Positions 32,146-41,800 of a stretch of DNA of 64,000 nucleotides are shown piece after piece. Both the position numbers and the translations under genes were made by a program. Numbering within the stretch: position 1 is the stretch's first letter; each line of letters opens with the position of its first letter. Source of the DNA: JACRGC01 sp041305345 (GTDB lineage Archaea > Micrarchaeota > Micrarchaeia > Norongarragalinales > SBBD01); NCBI GenBank assembly GCA_041305345.1, contig JBFYLP010000001.1:103816-167815 (forward strand). Reading direction: 5' to 3'. A model generated the notes under the pieces. The model was not told the DNA's origin. It did not search any database and saw only the letters and a program-made list of their open reading frames with translations.

Positions 32146-32991
32146 TTATTTCGAAAGCAGCGCGTCCTTGAGGGTGCTTACCATGCTCGCATTCTTCAGC
32201 CAAAGCCCCACTTCCTCCTCCGGTGAAACATCCTTCCCTGTAAGGAAGATCATCGCCTCCTCATCGGTCAGCACCATGCGGGAGGGCACTTTCTTATCGA
32301 TCACTTGGTGGGCCAGCTTTGCAATCTGCGAGTTTTCCGAAAAAAGCGCGTGCCTCTTGTCCTCGACTTGCGAGAGAGGCGAAACGATGTGGATCTTGAC
32401 GCCCCTTCCCTTCGCCTTCTCGAAATGGCCAAGGTTGGATTTGATCTTCTCAACGACGCCGTCCGGATGGGAGTTCACGACAACTACGTTTTTTGTGTTT
32501 GCGATCATGTCCGCAATCCTAGAATAAATGGAATTCCTGCCCTTCAATGTCCAGATGCTTTCCTCCAGGTCGAATTTCCTATTCGTTGTGCTCTTGTCAA
32601 GCCCCTTTTTCAGCTGCACCCCGAAATCCTCAATCTTCCTTAGCTCCTCAACAAGCGAGTTCTCCTTATGCTTCTTTAGTGTCTGTACCGCTTCGCCAAT
32701 GGGCACTGCGGCGTACTTCACCGGCCTGCCGGCCTTCAGGGCTGCAAAGCCCTTCTCCTGCAGCTTATCCAGCACGTCATATACCCGCGGCCTGGCAATT
32801 TTGCCAACTTCGGCGATCTCCCCTGCCGTGTTGACTCCCCCCAAAGTGAGTGCGAGGTATGCCTGGGCTTCATATTGGTTGAGGCCCAAATTCCGAAGCA
32901 TATTGAGCAATTGCGGGTTCTGCATAATATCGATATTGCTCACTGAAGAGTGGTTTTTAAACGTTTCTTCCAATGGAATTTCCTCCGACAT
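32146..32991 (-). CDS. TrmB-family transcription regulator
   Basis: This is a 281-residue protein. After a short N-terminal extension, a winged-helix domain at residues about 25-100 reads LRNLGLNQYEAQAYLALTLGG, then AGEIAEVGKIARPRVYDVLDKLQEKGF, the TrmB DNA-binding signature. A helical linker KKHKENSLVEELRKIE and the C-terminal domain NVVVVNSHPDGVVEKIKSNL follow. TrmB proteins bind sugars and regulate transport or sugar metabolism genes. Its divergent neighbour at 33196 is a membrane-anchored protein, with a candidate operator between. The ligand is unknown. Confidence 0.9.
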   Translation of the reverse strand: MSEEIPLEETFKNHSSVSNIDIMQNPQLLNMLRNLGLNQYEAQAYLALTLGGVNTAGEIAEVGKIARPRVYDVLDKLQEKGFAALKAGRPVKYAAVPIGEAVQTLKKHKENSLVEELRKIEDFGVQLKKGLDKSTTNRKFDLEESIWTLKGRNSIYSRIADMIANTKNVVVVNSHPDGVVEKIKSNLGHFEKAKGRGVKIHIVSPLSQVEDKRHALFSENSQIAKLAHQVIDKKVPSRMVLTDEEAMIFLTGKDVSPEEEVGLWLKNASMVSTLKDALLSK

Positions 32992-33104
32992 ACTAAACAC
33001 TCGCCTATGGATTCAATGCAAAGCAGCCTCCAAACCCCCCGATTTCCGTTCCCATGCCCTCGCCTTTGCACTATGCTTATGAGACCACTTGTATATAAAT
33101 GTTA

Positions 33105-33121
33105 TTACTAGTTGATAGTAA
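33105..33121. promoter_or_regulatory. Candidate TrmB operator TTACTA-N5-TAGTAA
   Basis: A perfect 6-bp inverted repeat TTACTA (33105-33110) and TAGTAA (33116-33121) with a 5-base spacer lies in the 200-bp divergent spacer, between TATA-like elements for both genes. The arm and spacer size match the Thermococcales TrmBL1 site TATCAC-N5-GTGATA. Confidence 0.5.
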
Positions 33122-33195
33122 CAAATGGAAAGATTTAAATACTTGGAACCGCATAAGGGTTAGGGGGTTAGGTCTGTAAATAGTGTGGTGATATA

Positions 33196-34842
33196 ATGAG
33201 AATTAAGACCATAGCAACTGGCATCCTGCTCATTCTTTTTGCTCTCCTTGTGACCGTACGGGCAATGGAGATCCGCACTTCCGAAGATTCCCTTTCCATC
33301 TCCTCAACCGAAGGAAAGGTGTTCGTTTACGTGAAGAACACCGCCAAGGAGGACAAGGACCTTCATATTTCCGTTGATGGAAAACGCCTCAATGCACATG
33401 TGGAGCCTTACCAGGAACTCATAAGGCAGGGCTCGACTGGCGGTGCAATGATCGAAGTCTCCGCCCCGGATTGCTTCAGGGGTTCGGAATCAATAACGAT
33501 TTATGCGCAGCTTTGCACTGATGCCTCCTGCGAAACAGCAAGCAGGAAGGTAACGGTCTATGTCGAGCCGGCAAAGCACTGCGAAACATACATAGAAGGC
33601 TTTGCTGCAAAGACCCAATTCGTATCGGGAGTTAGCTGCAGTTCATCTGGCTGCTTCAATATCGATTCGCTAGAGCCCAGGCAAAGCCGCATCGTGACTA
33701 CCGCCTCATTTGATGTCACCGATTACAACCTTCGGATTAGCGGCGCAGATTCCTGCCCCGATGTACGGAGGGGGGAGATGGCAAGGGTACGGCTCACCTT
33801 GGCAAACCGCGGCGCCAGCGGCAATTTCGATTTGCGCGTCGTGACTGGTTCCGAGGCGAATGCATTCCCCTCAAAGGATTACGTCGCCTTGCAAAGGTCC
33901 GGATCAGAGGAAGTGTTTGTTGACATCAGCCCCGAAAAGGATGCGGTCGCAGGCAGGCTGTATGTGACGCTGCAGGCATTGCACCTAGATGAGCTGATTT
34001 CGGAAAAGGATGTTTGCATTGATCTGGTTGACGAGTTCAACTCGGGTTTGTTCGCTCCGAATTCATTCTCTATAAAGGAGGGGAATGATGCCACAATCCA
34101 GCTTGAAATCAGCAACGAGGGCACGAAAGAGCAGCATTATAAAGTCGATGCGTTCAGCCCGGATTTCCAGCAGCACATAATCGTGATTCCTTCCCAATTC
34201 TCCCTTCAGCCCGGCGGGAGGCGGCTTGTTGATGTCGAGATCAAAACTTCGAATGAGCCGGCAGGCAGCTACAAGCTCGAGTTCATTTCCTCATCCGAGG
34301 AAACCGAGGAAACAGCGGAGATGATGCTTAAGATCGAACCAGTTACGCGCGTTTCCGAAAGCGTCGATGTCGATGCGGAAAGTACCGAGAAGGAAAACAT
34401 ATTGATGGTTGATGCGCTAATTAGGAATGAAGAAGAGTACGAGATGGCGGGCCTTAAGGCTGAAATCACAGGCATCCCGGATGGCTGGAAGGTTTCGGAG
34501 ATCGGGCAGTTTTCCATCAAGCCAAATTCCGAAAAGCGCATCGAATTCGAGATCACGATGACCTCGCAGGAGGATGCATCGCCCGTGCTAGTCATAAGCA
34601 AGGACGGCAAGCAGGTGGGTTCGCAGAAGCTCCCGAAGATTTCGGGGAAAGCGGGCGGTTTCACGGGCCTTTTCGCACTGAACGCGCAAAACATCATACT
34701 CGGGGCCGTGATCCTGGTCGCATTATACCTCTTCTTCTTGGTTGGAAGGCGCGAGGAAACAAGCGGGAGCTCGCATAGCATGGAATCAATCAAGCACGAG
34801 GTTGAGGGCGGCCACGGACCGCACTCCCATAGCGGTCACTAG
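33196..34842 (+). CDS. Secreted, C-terminally anchored Ig-like-domain protein
   Basis: This is a 548-residue protein with a signal peptide at residues 1-24 (TGILLILFALLVTVRAM). The external part has several beta-sandwich-like domains with cysteine pairs (CFRGSES, QLCTDASCETA, CSSSGC) and NEW3/CARDB-like segments such as VRLTLANRGASGNFDL and LEISNEGTKEQHYKV. A C-terminal TM helix (NIILGAVILVALYLFFLVG) precedes a cytoplasmic tail ending HGPHSHSGH. Function is unknown; the layout suits a cell-envelope protein. It is divergent from the TrmB regulator and may be its target. Confidence 0.85.
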   Translation: MRIKTIATGILLILFALLVTVRAMEIRTSEDSLSISSTEGKVFVYVKNTAKEDKDLHISVDGKRLNAHVEPYQELIRQGSTGGAMIEVSAPDCFRGSESITIYAQLCTDASCETASRKVTVYVEPAKHCETYIEGFAAKTQFVSGVSCSSSGCFNIDSLEPRQSRIVTTASFDVTDYNLRISGADSCPDVRRGEMARVRLTLANRGASGNFDLRVVTGSEANAFPSKDYVALQRSGSEEVFVDISPEKDAVAGRLYVTLQALHLDELISEKDVCIDLVDEFNSGLFAPNSFSIKEGNDATIQLEISNEGTKEQHYKVDAFSPDFQQHIIVIPSQFSLQPGGRRLVDVEIKTSNEPAGSYKLEFISSSEETEETAEMMLKIEPVTRVSESVDVDAESTEKENILMVDALIRNEEEYEMAGLKAEITGIPDGWKVSEIGQFSIKPNSEKRIEFEITMTSQEDASPVLVISKDGKQVGSQKLPKISGKAGGFTGLFALNAQNIILGAVILVALYLFFLVGRREETSGSSHSMESIKHEVEGGHGPHSHSGH

Positions 34843-34879
34843 TTTTTTTACCGTTGCGCCATTCAGAAGCCCTTAATCA

Positions 34880-35815
34880 TCATTGCCTGTATTCCATCTT
34901 CGCATCCGAATCCGCCTTGGCAATCAAGCCCTCCGCAAGCGCCCTTCCAAATCCGCTGCCGAGTGCAGTGAATAAGTCGAACCCTCCCTGCGAGTTGTAA
35001 TCGCATAGAGGGAGCATTTTTTCCTCATCGGTTTCGTTGTTGCCGGCCATCAAATTTGCCTTCCTTACCGCAGCCTTCATCCCCCCCACTTCATCAATCA
35101 GCCCTATCCTTTTTGCCTGCGAGGCCGTAAGGATCCTTGCATCCATTGCCTCATTGAACAAGCGAGAATCGAGCCTGCCCTTCCTTGCTTCTTCAACATC
35201 CTTCCGGAATATCAAAACAGTCTCGTCAATCAGCCCTTGCAGCAACTCCTTCTCCTTCCCACTAAGGTTGCGGTAGCCGGCCCCCATATCCTTGAGCTCC
35301 CCGCTCTTTATCGATTCCTCCCTTAGGCCCAGCTTTTCAAAAAGGCCCTCGTAATTAAGGATGGTTGCGCGCGCACCTATGCTTCCCGTGATCGTATTGG
35401 GGTTGGCAACGATATAGTCCGCGGGCGCGCTTATGTAATATCCGCCCGAAGCTGCGGCCTCGGTCATATATACGACTATTGGCTTTTCAATTCCCCTCAT
35501 CTCGTCGAATATCTCCTTGCTTGCAACAGCGGAGCCGCCTGGCGAATTCACCTGCAGCAAGATTGCCTTTGTTCCCTCATCGCCGTTAGCTTCCTTCAAA
35601 AGGGAGATGATTTCCCCCGGAGTATTCGCATCATCCCCCCCAAATAAGCCTTGGGCCTCATCGTAGACGATTTCGCCGGTGATTTTTATCCTGCCGATGC
35701 ATTCCGGCCCTGATACCGGGAACAAGAGGCCAATTAGGAATAGGAGGGCAAATAGCACTGCGACGAATTTAAGGATGCTGCTCCAGACGGATGCGGGCTG
35801 CTGCGAGTTCTTCAT
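34880..35815 (-). CDS. sppA: Signal peptide peptidase SppA
   Basis: This is a 311-residue protein from the ATG at 35815. An N-terminal membrane helix is at residues about 13-30 (LKFVAVLFALLFLIGLLFP). The S49 serine-protease core has ILLQVNSPGGSAVAS, the catalytic serine near 144 in TGSIGARATIL and the catalytic lysine near 177 in SGELKDMGAG. It digests cleaved signal peptides in the membrane. The stretch between this start and 36109 stays in frame but looks non-coding. Convergent with the gene at 33196. Confidence 0.93.
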   Translation of the reverse strand: MKNSQQPASVWSSILKFVAVLFALLFLIGLLFPVSGPECIGRIKITGEIVYDEAQGLFGGDDANTPGEIISLLKEANGDEGTKAILLQVNSPGGSAVASKEIFDEMRGIEKPIVVYMTEAAASGGYYISAPADYIVANPNTITGSIGARATILNYEGLFEKLGLREESIKSGELKDMGAGYRNLSGKEKELLQGLIDETVLIFRKDVEEARKGRLDSRLFNEAMDARILTASQAKRIGLIDEVGGMKAAVRKANLMAGNNETDEEKMLPLCDYNSQGGFDLFTALGSGFGRALAEGLIAKADSDAKMEYRQ

Positions 35816-35899
35816 CGCCAACCTTAGGAGACCAAAATTTAAAACCGCATAAGTAGGCCTTTTCCGGAATCCGTACCTAAAAAAATGCACTCGAAAAAA

Positions 35900-35942
35900 A
35901 AGCCCGATAAAAAAATCGGCTTTCATTCCAAGGATCGGGCTT
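35900..35942 (-). promoter_or_regulatory. Mutually exclusive hairpins upstream of sppA
   Basis: AAGCCCGAT (35900-35908) can pair perfectly with ATCGGGCTT (35934-35942), or with ATCGGCTTT (35915-35923) leaving one bulged C. Both involve the same strand, so only one can form at a time. It lies 85-125 bp before the sppA start on the minus strand. Confidence 0.35.
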
Positions 35943-36064
35943 CCTTGCCCCGAATTCCCGCTTACCGCCTTCACCGGCAATTCAGCGTTCCGCCCATTGA
36001 AATCCGCCCTCTGGAAAAGGCTTATAAAGCGGGAGAAGGTATTCCTTTGAATTAAGGTGATGGA

Positions 36065-36481
36065 ATGAGACGCATCATGTGGTTCAAGATCGGCGGGCAG
36101 ACCGTCCATCTGCTAAAGCTTCTTGGGATTTTCGTTTTGGTGGCATCCCTTTTCATGGTCGGAAGCTCATCCTACAACATTTTCCTAACCGCAAGCAAGG
36201 CGGAAGCGGCGCAGTACAATTCGGAAAAAATAGACACGCTCTTTGGCTGGTCGGTTGGCGGCGCGCCCGGAGAGAAGGAGTTCGAGTTCCAGGATTTCGT
36301 TGGCGTGATGATGGCCCCGCTTGCAAACTTCTTCTTCTGGCTTGGAATTGCGACACTCGCCCTGATGCTCTACCAGTCCGGAAAAATCATCTTCCCGGTT
36401 GAGGAATTCGAGCAGCGGATAAGCGATCACCACTCCAATCTCATAAAGAAGGCGGTGGATGCGCATAGGAAGAGGAAGTAG
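36065..36481 (+). CDS. Membrane protein with two predicted helices
   Basis: This is a 138-residue protein. GGTGAT precedes the ATG, and CTTATAAAG near 36018 is a promoter. Segments: LLKLLGIFVLVASLFMVGS (residues 16-35), then an external loop of about 45 residues with Lys/Glu, then FFFWLGIATLALMLYQSG (88-106), and a basic, helical cytoplasmic tail ending HRKRK. No family is recognised. It is followed closely by a convergent gene. Confidence 0.78.
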   Translation: MRRIMWFKIGGQTVHLLKLLGIFVLVASLFMVGSSSYNIFLTASKAEAAQYNSEKIDTLFGWSVGGAPGEKEFEFQDFVGVMMAPLANFFFWLGIATLALMLYQSGKIIFPVEEFEQRISDHHSNLIKKAVDAHRKRK

Positions 36482-36482
36482 G

Positions 36483-36998
36483 CTATTCCGTTTTTACCAA
36501 GTAGGACTTCCTTGCGGATTTCAGGGCCATTAGGAATCCTTCCATATCCTGAAGGAACGGGATCTCTTTCCCGTTGTTGCCCTTTAAACTTATTTCCAAC
36601 GCATTCATGTGCGTTCGATTGTTCAAGAACGGCTCGAGGCCAAGAGCGATAGGCAGTGGTTTTTCAGCCGATTTGAAAGCCAATCCTTCAATTTCTGACC
36701 ATCCCCATCTCTTGGTTGCAGAGCCGTTGCTTTTTTCCAAACCATCGATTGTCACCGAGGTTGAAATGGTCTCCTGCAAATTGAGGCGGAAAAGCACATA
36801 CCAGACGGCTAGCAAGAGGCCGGCAATGCCAAGCGACTTCAAGTCGAATGGCAAACGGGCAACAACAATTACGATCAGACCTACGATGACGACCAAGGCT
36901 GCGATTACCGAATAGGAAAAAAACAAGATGTTGATAATGGGTTTTTCCGTTGTGATGAATCTTTCGGACCATAATTCCAGTGATTGACGCCCTTCCAT
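36483..36998 (-). CDS. Membrane protein with PH-like cytoplasmic domain
   Basis: This is a 171-residue protein with two helices at about residues 22-46 (INILFFSYSVIAALVVIVG onward) and 57-71. The remaining part is a beta-rich domain resembling the bacterial PH (bPH) fold: SVTIDGLEKSNGSATKRWGWSEIEGLAF then MNALEISLKGNNGKEIPFL. Such two-helix plus PH-like proteins are common and of unknown function. It ends one base from the preceding gene's stop. Confidence 0.75.
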   Translation of the reverse strand: MEGRQSLELWSERFITTEKPIINILFFSYSVIAALVVIVGLIVIVVARLPFDLKSLGIAGLLLAVWYVLFRLNLQETISTSVTIDGLEKSNGSATKRWGWSEIEGLAFKSAEKPLPIALGLEPFLNNRTHMNALEISLKGNNGKEIPFLQDMEGFLMALKSARKSYLVKTE

Positions 36999-37036
36999 GG
37001 ACTAAGTATCAGTTAATCAAATAAAAAACAATCGCT

Positions 37037-38635
37037 TCAAACCGTCGCCTTCACGAACCCCAAATAAAGCGGCTCGGGCCTCTCCAGCCTCGAATCGAAT
37101 TCCGGATGGTACTGGCAGCCCATGAAGAATTTGTGCCTTGGAAGCTCGATCACTTTCATTATTTCGCGCTTTGGGTCCTTCCCAGAAAACACCAATCCGG
37201 CTTTTTCGAGCTTTTCAACGTATTCCGGGTTGACCTCGTACCTATGGCGGAAGCGCTTGAAAATGACGTGGTTTTTCTGCTCATTCTTGTATAGTTCAAA
37301 TGCTTTCGTTCCCTCCACGATCTTCACATCGTATGCACCCAGCCTCATCGTGCCGCCCTTTTCATCGATCGTTTTCTGCTCAGGAAGGAGGTCGATTACG
37401 GGGTATTTAGTGTCCGGATTAATTTCCGTGGAATTGGCGCCGCTTAAACCAAGGACATGCCGGCTATACTCTATTACTGACAATTGCAATCCATAGCAAA
37501 TCCCTAAAAGCGGAACATTATTTTCCCTTGCATACTTGATGACGGAAATTTTCCCTTCAGTCCCCCTCGAGCCATACCCGCCAGGAATCAGGAAGCCCGA
37601 ATACTGCCTCAAATCAACCAGTTTTTTCTCCACATCCTCCGAATTCACGAGCGCGAATTCGGCCTTTACTCCCGCGTGGACCGCCGCGTGCTTTAGCGCC
37701 TCGAAAACGCTCATGTACGTGTCCTTCGTGGTCTGCGCATACTTCCCAACAACGGCAATTTTCCTCACTTCCTTGCATTTATCCCATTTTTCGATCAATC
37801 CATCCCACTCATCCTTCACGCTCTTTTTCAGCTTCAAGTCCAGTTTCTTCGCGATTACCTCCCTTATCCCCTGCTCCACCAGTATTGCAGGAAGGCAATA
37901 CACATTATCCAGATTGTATGAGCAGAACACCGAGTCGGGGAGCACGTTGCACATCAGTGCGATCTTCCTCTTCACTCCCTCGTTTATCTGCGTGTCGCTC
38001 CTTGCAATCAGGATGTCGGGAGTTATTCCCTTGCTTAGAAGCGCCTTTACGGAATGCTGCATCGGCTTTGTCTTGTGTTCATTGGTGGTGATCCGCGGAA
38101 CAAGTGCTAGATGCACAAAAAGCACCGAGGCGGATTCCCCATTCTCGAAGCGCATCTGCCTTGCGGCCTCGAATACGACGTCGCTTTCAATGTCCCCAAC
38201 TGTCCCGCCAATTTCCACAACCAGCACGTCCGCTCCGGTCACCTTGGCAGCATTCCTAAACCTTGCCTTGATCTCATTTGTTGCGTGAGGAATTAGCTGC
38301 ACGGTCGTTCCAAGGAATTCGCCCTTCCGCTCCTTCTCCACAACCGCCTTGTAAACGCTTCCCATCATCATATTCTGCTCCTTCGTTGCATAAATGTCAA
38401 GGAAGCGCTCGTAATTCCCCAAATCGAGGTCGCACTCAAACCCGTCGCGCGTGACAAACACCTCGCCGTGCTCGTAAGGGTTCAATGTCCCGGCATCAGA
38501 GTTCAAATATGGGTCGACTTTCATCGCATTGACCTTCACGCCAGCGTTCTTCAGGATCCTTGCGATGCTAGCAACGATGGTGCCTTTGCCTAACGATGAC
38601 AAAACGCCTCCGGTAACGAAAATGAACTTTGTCAT
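37037..38635 (-). CDS. pyrG: CTP synthase
   Basis: This is a 532-residue protein from the ATG at 38635. The N-terminal synthetase has KFIFVTGGVLSSLGKGTIVAS and the DLDLGNYERF and EIGGTVGDIES motifs. The C-terminal glutaminase has GYGSRGTEGKI, the nucleophile Cys in LLGICYGLQL and the final His-Glu in CQYHPEF. It makes CTP from UTP with glutamine. Length is typical. It stands alone on the minus strand. Confidence 0.97.
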   Translation of the reverse strand: MTKFIFVTGGVLSSLGKGTIVASIARILKNAGVKVNAMKVDPYLNSDAGTLNPYEHGEVFVTRDGFECDLDLGNYERFLDIYATKEQNMMMGSVYKAVVEKERKGEFLGTTVQLIPHATNEIKARFRNAAKVTGADVLVVEIGGTVGDIESDVVFEAARQMRFENGESASVLFVHLALVPRITTNEHKTKPMQHSVKALLSKGITPDILIARSDTQINEGVKRKIALMCNVLPDSVFCSYNLDNVYCLPAILVEQGIREVIAKKLDLKLKKSVKDEWDGLIEKWDKCKEVRKIAVVGKYAQTTKDTYMSVFEALKHAAVHAGVKAEFALVNSEDVEKKLVDLRQYSGFLIPGGYGSRGTEGKISVIKYARENNVPLLGICYGLQLSVIEYSRHVLGLSGANSTEINPDTKYPVIDLLPEQKTIDEKGGTMRLGAYDVKIVEGTKAFELYKNEQKNHVIFKRFRHRYEVNPEYVEKLEKAGLVFSGKDPKREIMKVIELPRHKFFMGCQYHPEFDSRLERPEPLYLGFVKATV

Positions 38636-38877
38636 CCGCACCACCAATAAAAAACGAAAGAAAAGTTATGCTTTCCTGGGTATTTAAGCCTAACTAATCC
38701 TTGGGAATTGAGGCGGTTTTGCACATTCCATTGGGGCCTTTCCCTAGATCCGCTGCCCACTCCCGCTTATTTTTTTTTGGCACTTGTGGCGCAATGCCTC
38801 ATTTAAAAAAATCAATAACTTCTTAAGCTCTAGCCGCATTCCTTTTCCGTGCTCCTGGTCGAAGGGGCAATGGAGGA

Positions 38878-41800
38878 ATGAACGAAGTGAGGTTTTCTTG
38901 CACTTCATTGGCGGTATTGTGCATAGCACTCTTCATCTCGTTCCTCCCTGCCGCATCCGCAGCAGACCAATGGTATAATTCCAGCTGGCATTTTCGCCAG
39001 AAGCTCGAGTTCAACGCATCCGGCTTCATCAAGCAGGAGTGGCCCGCGGAAATCCAGATGAACTTCACCGAGCTGCTAAGGCAGGCGGGGAGCCCCAACA
39101 CGAGTTTCGACAACGATTCGATACGCGTATTCGAATACAATTCCTCGGGATCGCTTCTGAACGCGGTGCCCTACCAATTCGACACACCGCCTACCTATTC
39201 GCCCGAAAACAACGCGGTTGGGGAACTCGTATTCATCATAAACGGCACGACTCACGCATACCAACAAAGGACGTTTTACGTATACTTCGATACCGTTTTC
39301 AATGGGGAAAAACCGCAAGTCGGCTATCCGCATACTATTGACTACTCCTGGGATGGCGAGGAATTCTACGTCAACAACACTTTCTTCCGCTGGCATATCG
39401 ATACCATACGGGCTGGCAACACATCCGGCATCTACCGTGTCGATGGCATCTACAACCCCATCCTCCTGAATACGACCGGCGAAGTGATCTCGGAGCAGGA
39501 GGAGACTTTCGAGCATTCGGAATTCACCAACGGGAGCAGCAATTTCACTTACCTGTTTGCGAACAACGCTACTTTTGTCAATGGGCCAATCCGGCTTACG
39601 GCGATCCTTGTTGGAGATGAGGCGCTAAAGGACGATCCTTCCATTGCAACCGGCGAAGGGAGGCTGACGAAGAAATACAAGTTCTACAATATGGGTTCGT
39701 TCATCAAGATCGAGCAGGCATTCGTGAGCACTGCAGCGGCAACGATCACGCGCGCGTCAACCGCAGCCGGTGCCATCGCATTCGAGTACGAGCGCGCAAG
39801 TTTTTCAGAAGCCCAGGGAAATTCAACGGATCCATTCTCCTGGTACCGCTCATCTGCCGGAGGCTCATACGGGGTAGGGTTCATCAATTACCGCGAAAAC
39901 GGCACCGAAAACTTTTCCGCCCAAACCGCACTTGGCAGGGTGGGCATAGGGCTCTTGGATACCGAACTCCCGCCCTCGGGCAGGGTTTCCCACACCGCCA
40001 TCCTGGACTTCAACGACACCGAAAGGTCAATGGCCGCGCTCATCAATACCTCCGAAACATTCCACGACGTCATGGAAATTATCGCCGGCGCGGAGGAATG
40101 GAAGGTGAATTTTACAATCCGGGCAAGCCACACGACCTACAACCGCAATGAAACCGTCCAAATAATTGCGAACATCACTTCCGATCCGTACAATTTCACG
40201 CTTTCGATAAATGCAACAATTGACAACGGCACCGTTTCCCCCTCGGATGATTTCGTACTTGGGCTGTATGACGACGGCCTGCACAATGATTCGGCTGCCA
40301 ATGACGGGATTTTTGGCAACAATTTCACGATTTACCCCGGGGACGAACTAGGCAGCTGGAACCTTTCGGCGATCCTTTACGGAGCTGGCTCATTGCGTCT
40401 TTCCGCCAACTATTCGCTGTTTGATGTGACCGACGCCTATGCGCTTAACCTGAGCATAATCGATCATTCCGGCCTCACCAGCAGGCTCGTCAATATGAGC
40501 GCGAACGTAAGGAATTACCGGGGAGACCAAAGCATCGTCAATGCATCATTTTCGTGCACATATTCCCTGAGCTCATTGTATGATTATGGCAACGGCACAT
40601 ATGCGCTTGCTTTCAGCGCTCCATCCTCCTCGGGAAATTTCTCTATTGAATGCAATGCGACCAAAGGGGGCAACATTGGCGCCTCTATTGCGAATTTCTC
40701 CTCCGAAACCGGCCAGACTTTTGCTAGCGTGGCCAACTCCCCCTATTGGGTAACGGCAACTGGCATAACGCTCCTGCAAAATTATAACTTCACAATCCAG
40801 ATAAATGCCACAAACACGTATAACGGTTCGGCCAACCTGGCGAACATTACCCTCCAACTTCCGGGGAACTGGACAGCTTCTAGCCTCACATATGATTGTG
40901 GGAACCTATCCGTAGGAAGCACCTGCATTGCGGATTTCAACGTCACGGTCGCAAACCGCACGATGCCTGGCAATTATTCCGTGAATGCCACGTTCCGCTG
41001 GCGGAATCCCGACAATTCGGCGGGCTCGAATTCCTCATCAACAAACATAAGCGTGGCTTCCAACCCGCTATTGGTGGTATCCGAAACCTCCCTCTATAGC
41101 ATTATTGGAATTGCTTGGGAGAAGCGAATTGGCAATTTCACCTTGAGTTCCATTGGAAACGACGCCCTTGCAAATATCACCTTCGACGTTTCCGGGCTTT
41201 TGGGAATAGCCTTCAATTTTTCCCCGGTTAACATATCCGTGCTTGCTGCGGGATCCAATATTTCGGTGCAAATCAATGCAACCGTCCCCCTCGGCCACAG
41301 TTCGGGCGATTATTTGGGGCACCTCAACATTACCACCCAAAACGACGGCAATGCCTCGATACTTTTGAACATCTCGATTTCGGGAGCGAACGTATCCGTG
41401 AGTGCGAGCCCTGCGAATTTTACCGCAAACAACATCACGCAGGCGCAGAACCAATCATTCGAAATGCAATTAAACATCACCAATTTGGGCAACTCGACCT
41501 CGTATTTCACCAACATAACCCTCCAGGTCCCAGCTGGCGTCGCTTCCAACAGCTCCCTTCTGCAGTGCGGCAACCTGAGCATTGGCTCCGGGTGCACGGC
41601 CGCATTCGTGATCACCGTTCTCAATGCCACATCGCCCGGCACATACCTGGTAAATGCAAGCGCTGTCTGGAACGACCTCGAAGGCGGCATACGGACGAAC
41701 ACTACCTATGTTAACATATCCGTGCTTTCAAACCCGATAATCGAGATATCGGATTCCGTTATAATCGGCAACGCTACACACGGAAATACCTCGATTGCAG

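Noticed and set aside
35816..36109. N-terminal extension of SppA
   Set aside because: The family N-terminus with TM helix starts at 35815; the extension is basic, non-family, and overlaps the promoter of the gene at 36065.
37536..38288. 250-residue frame antisense to pyrG
   Set aside because: It overlaps a fully conserved CTP synthase and has no family features.
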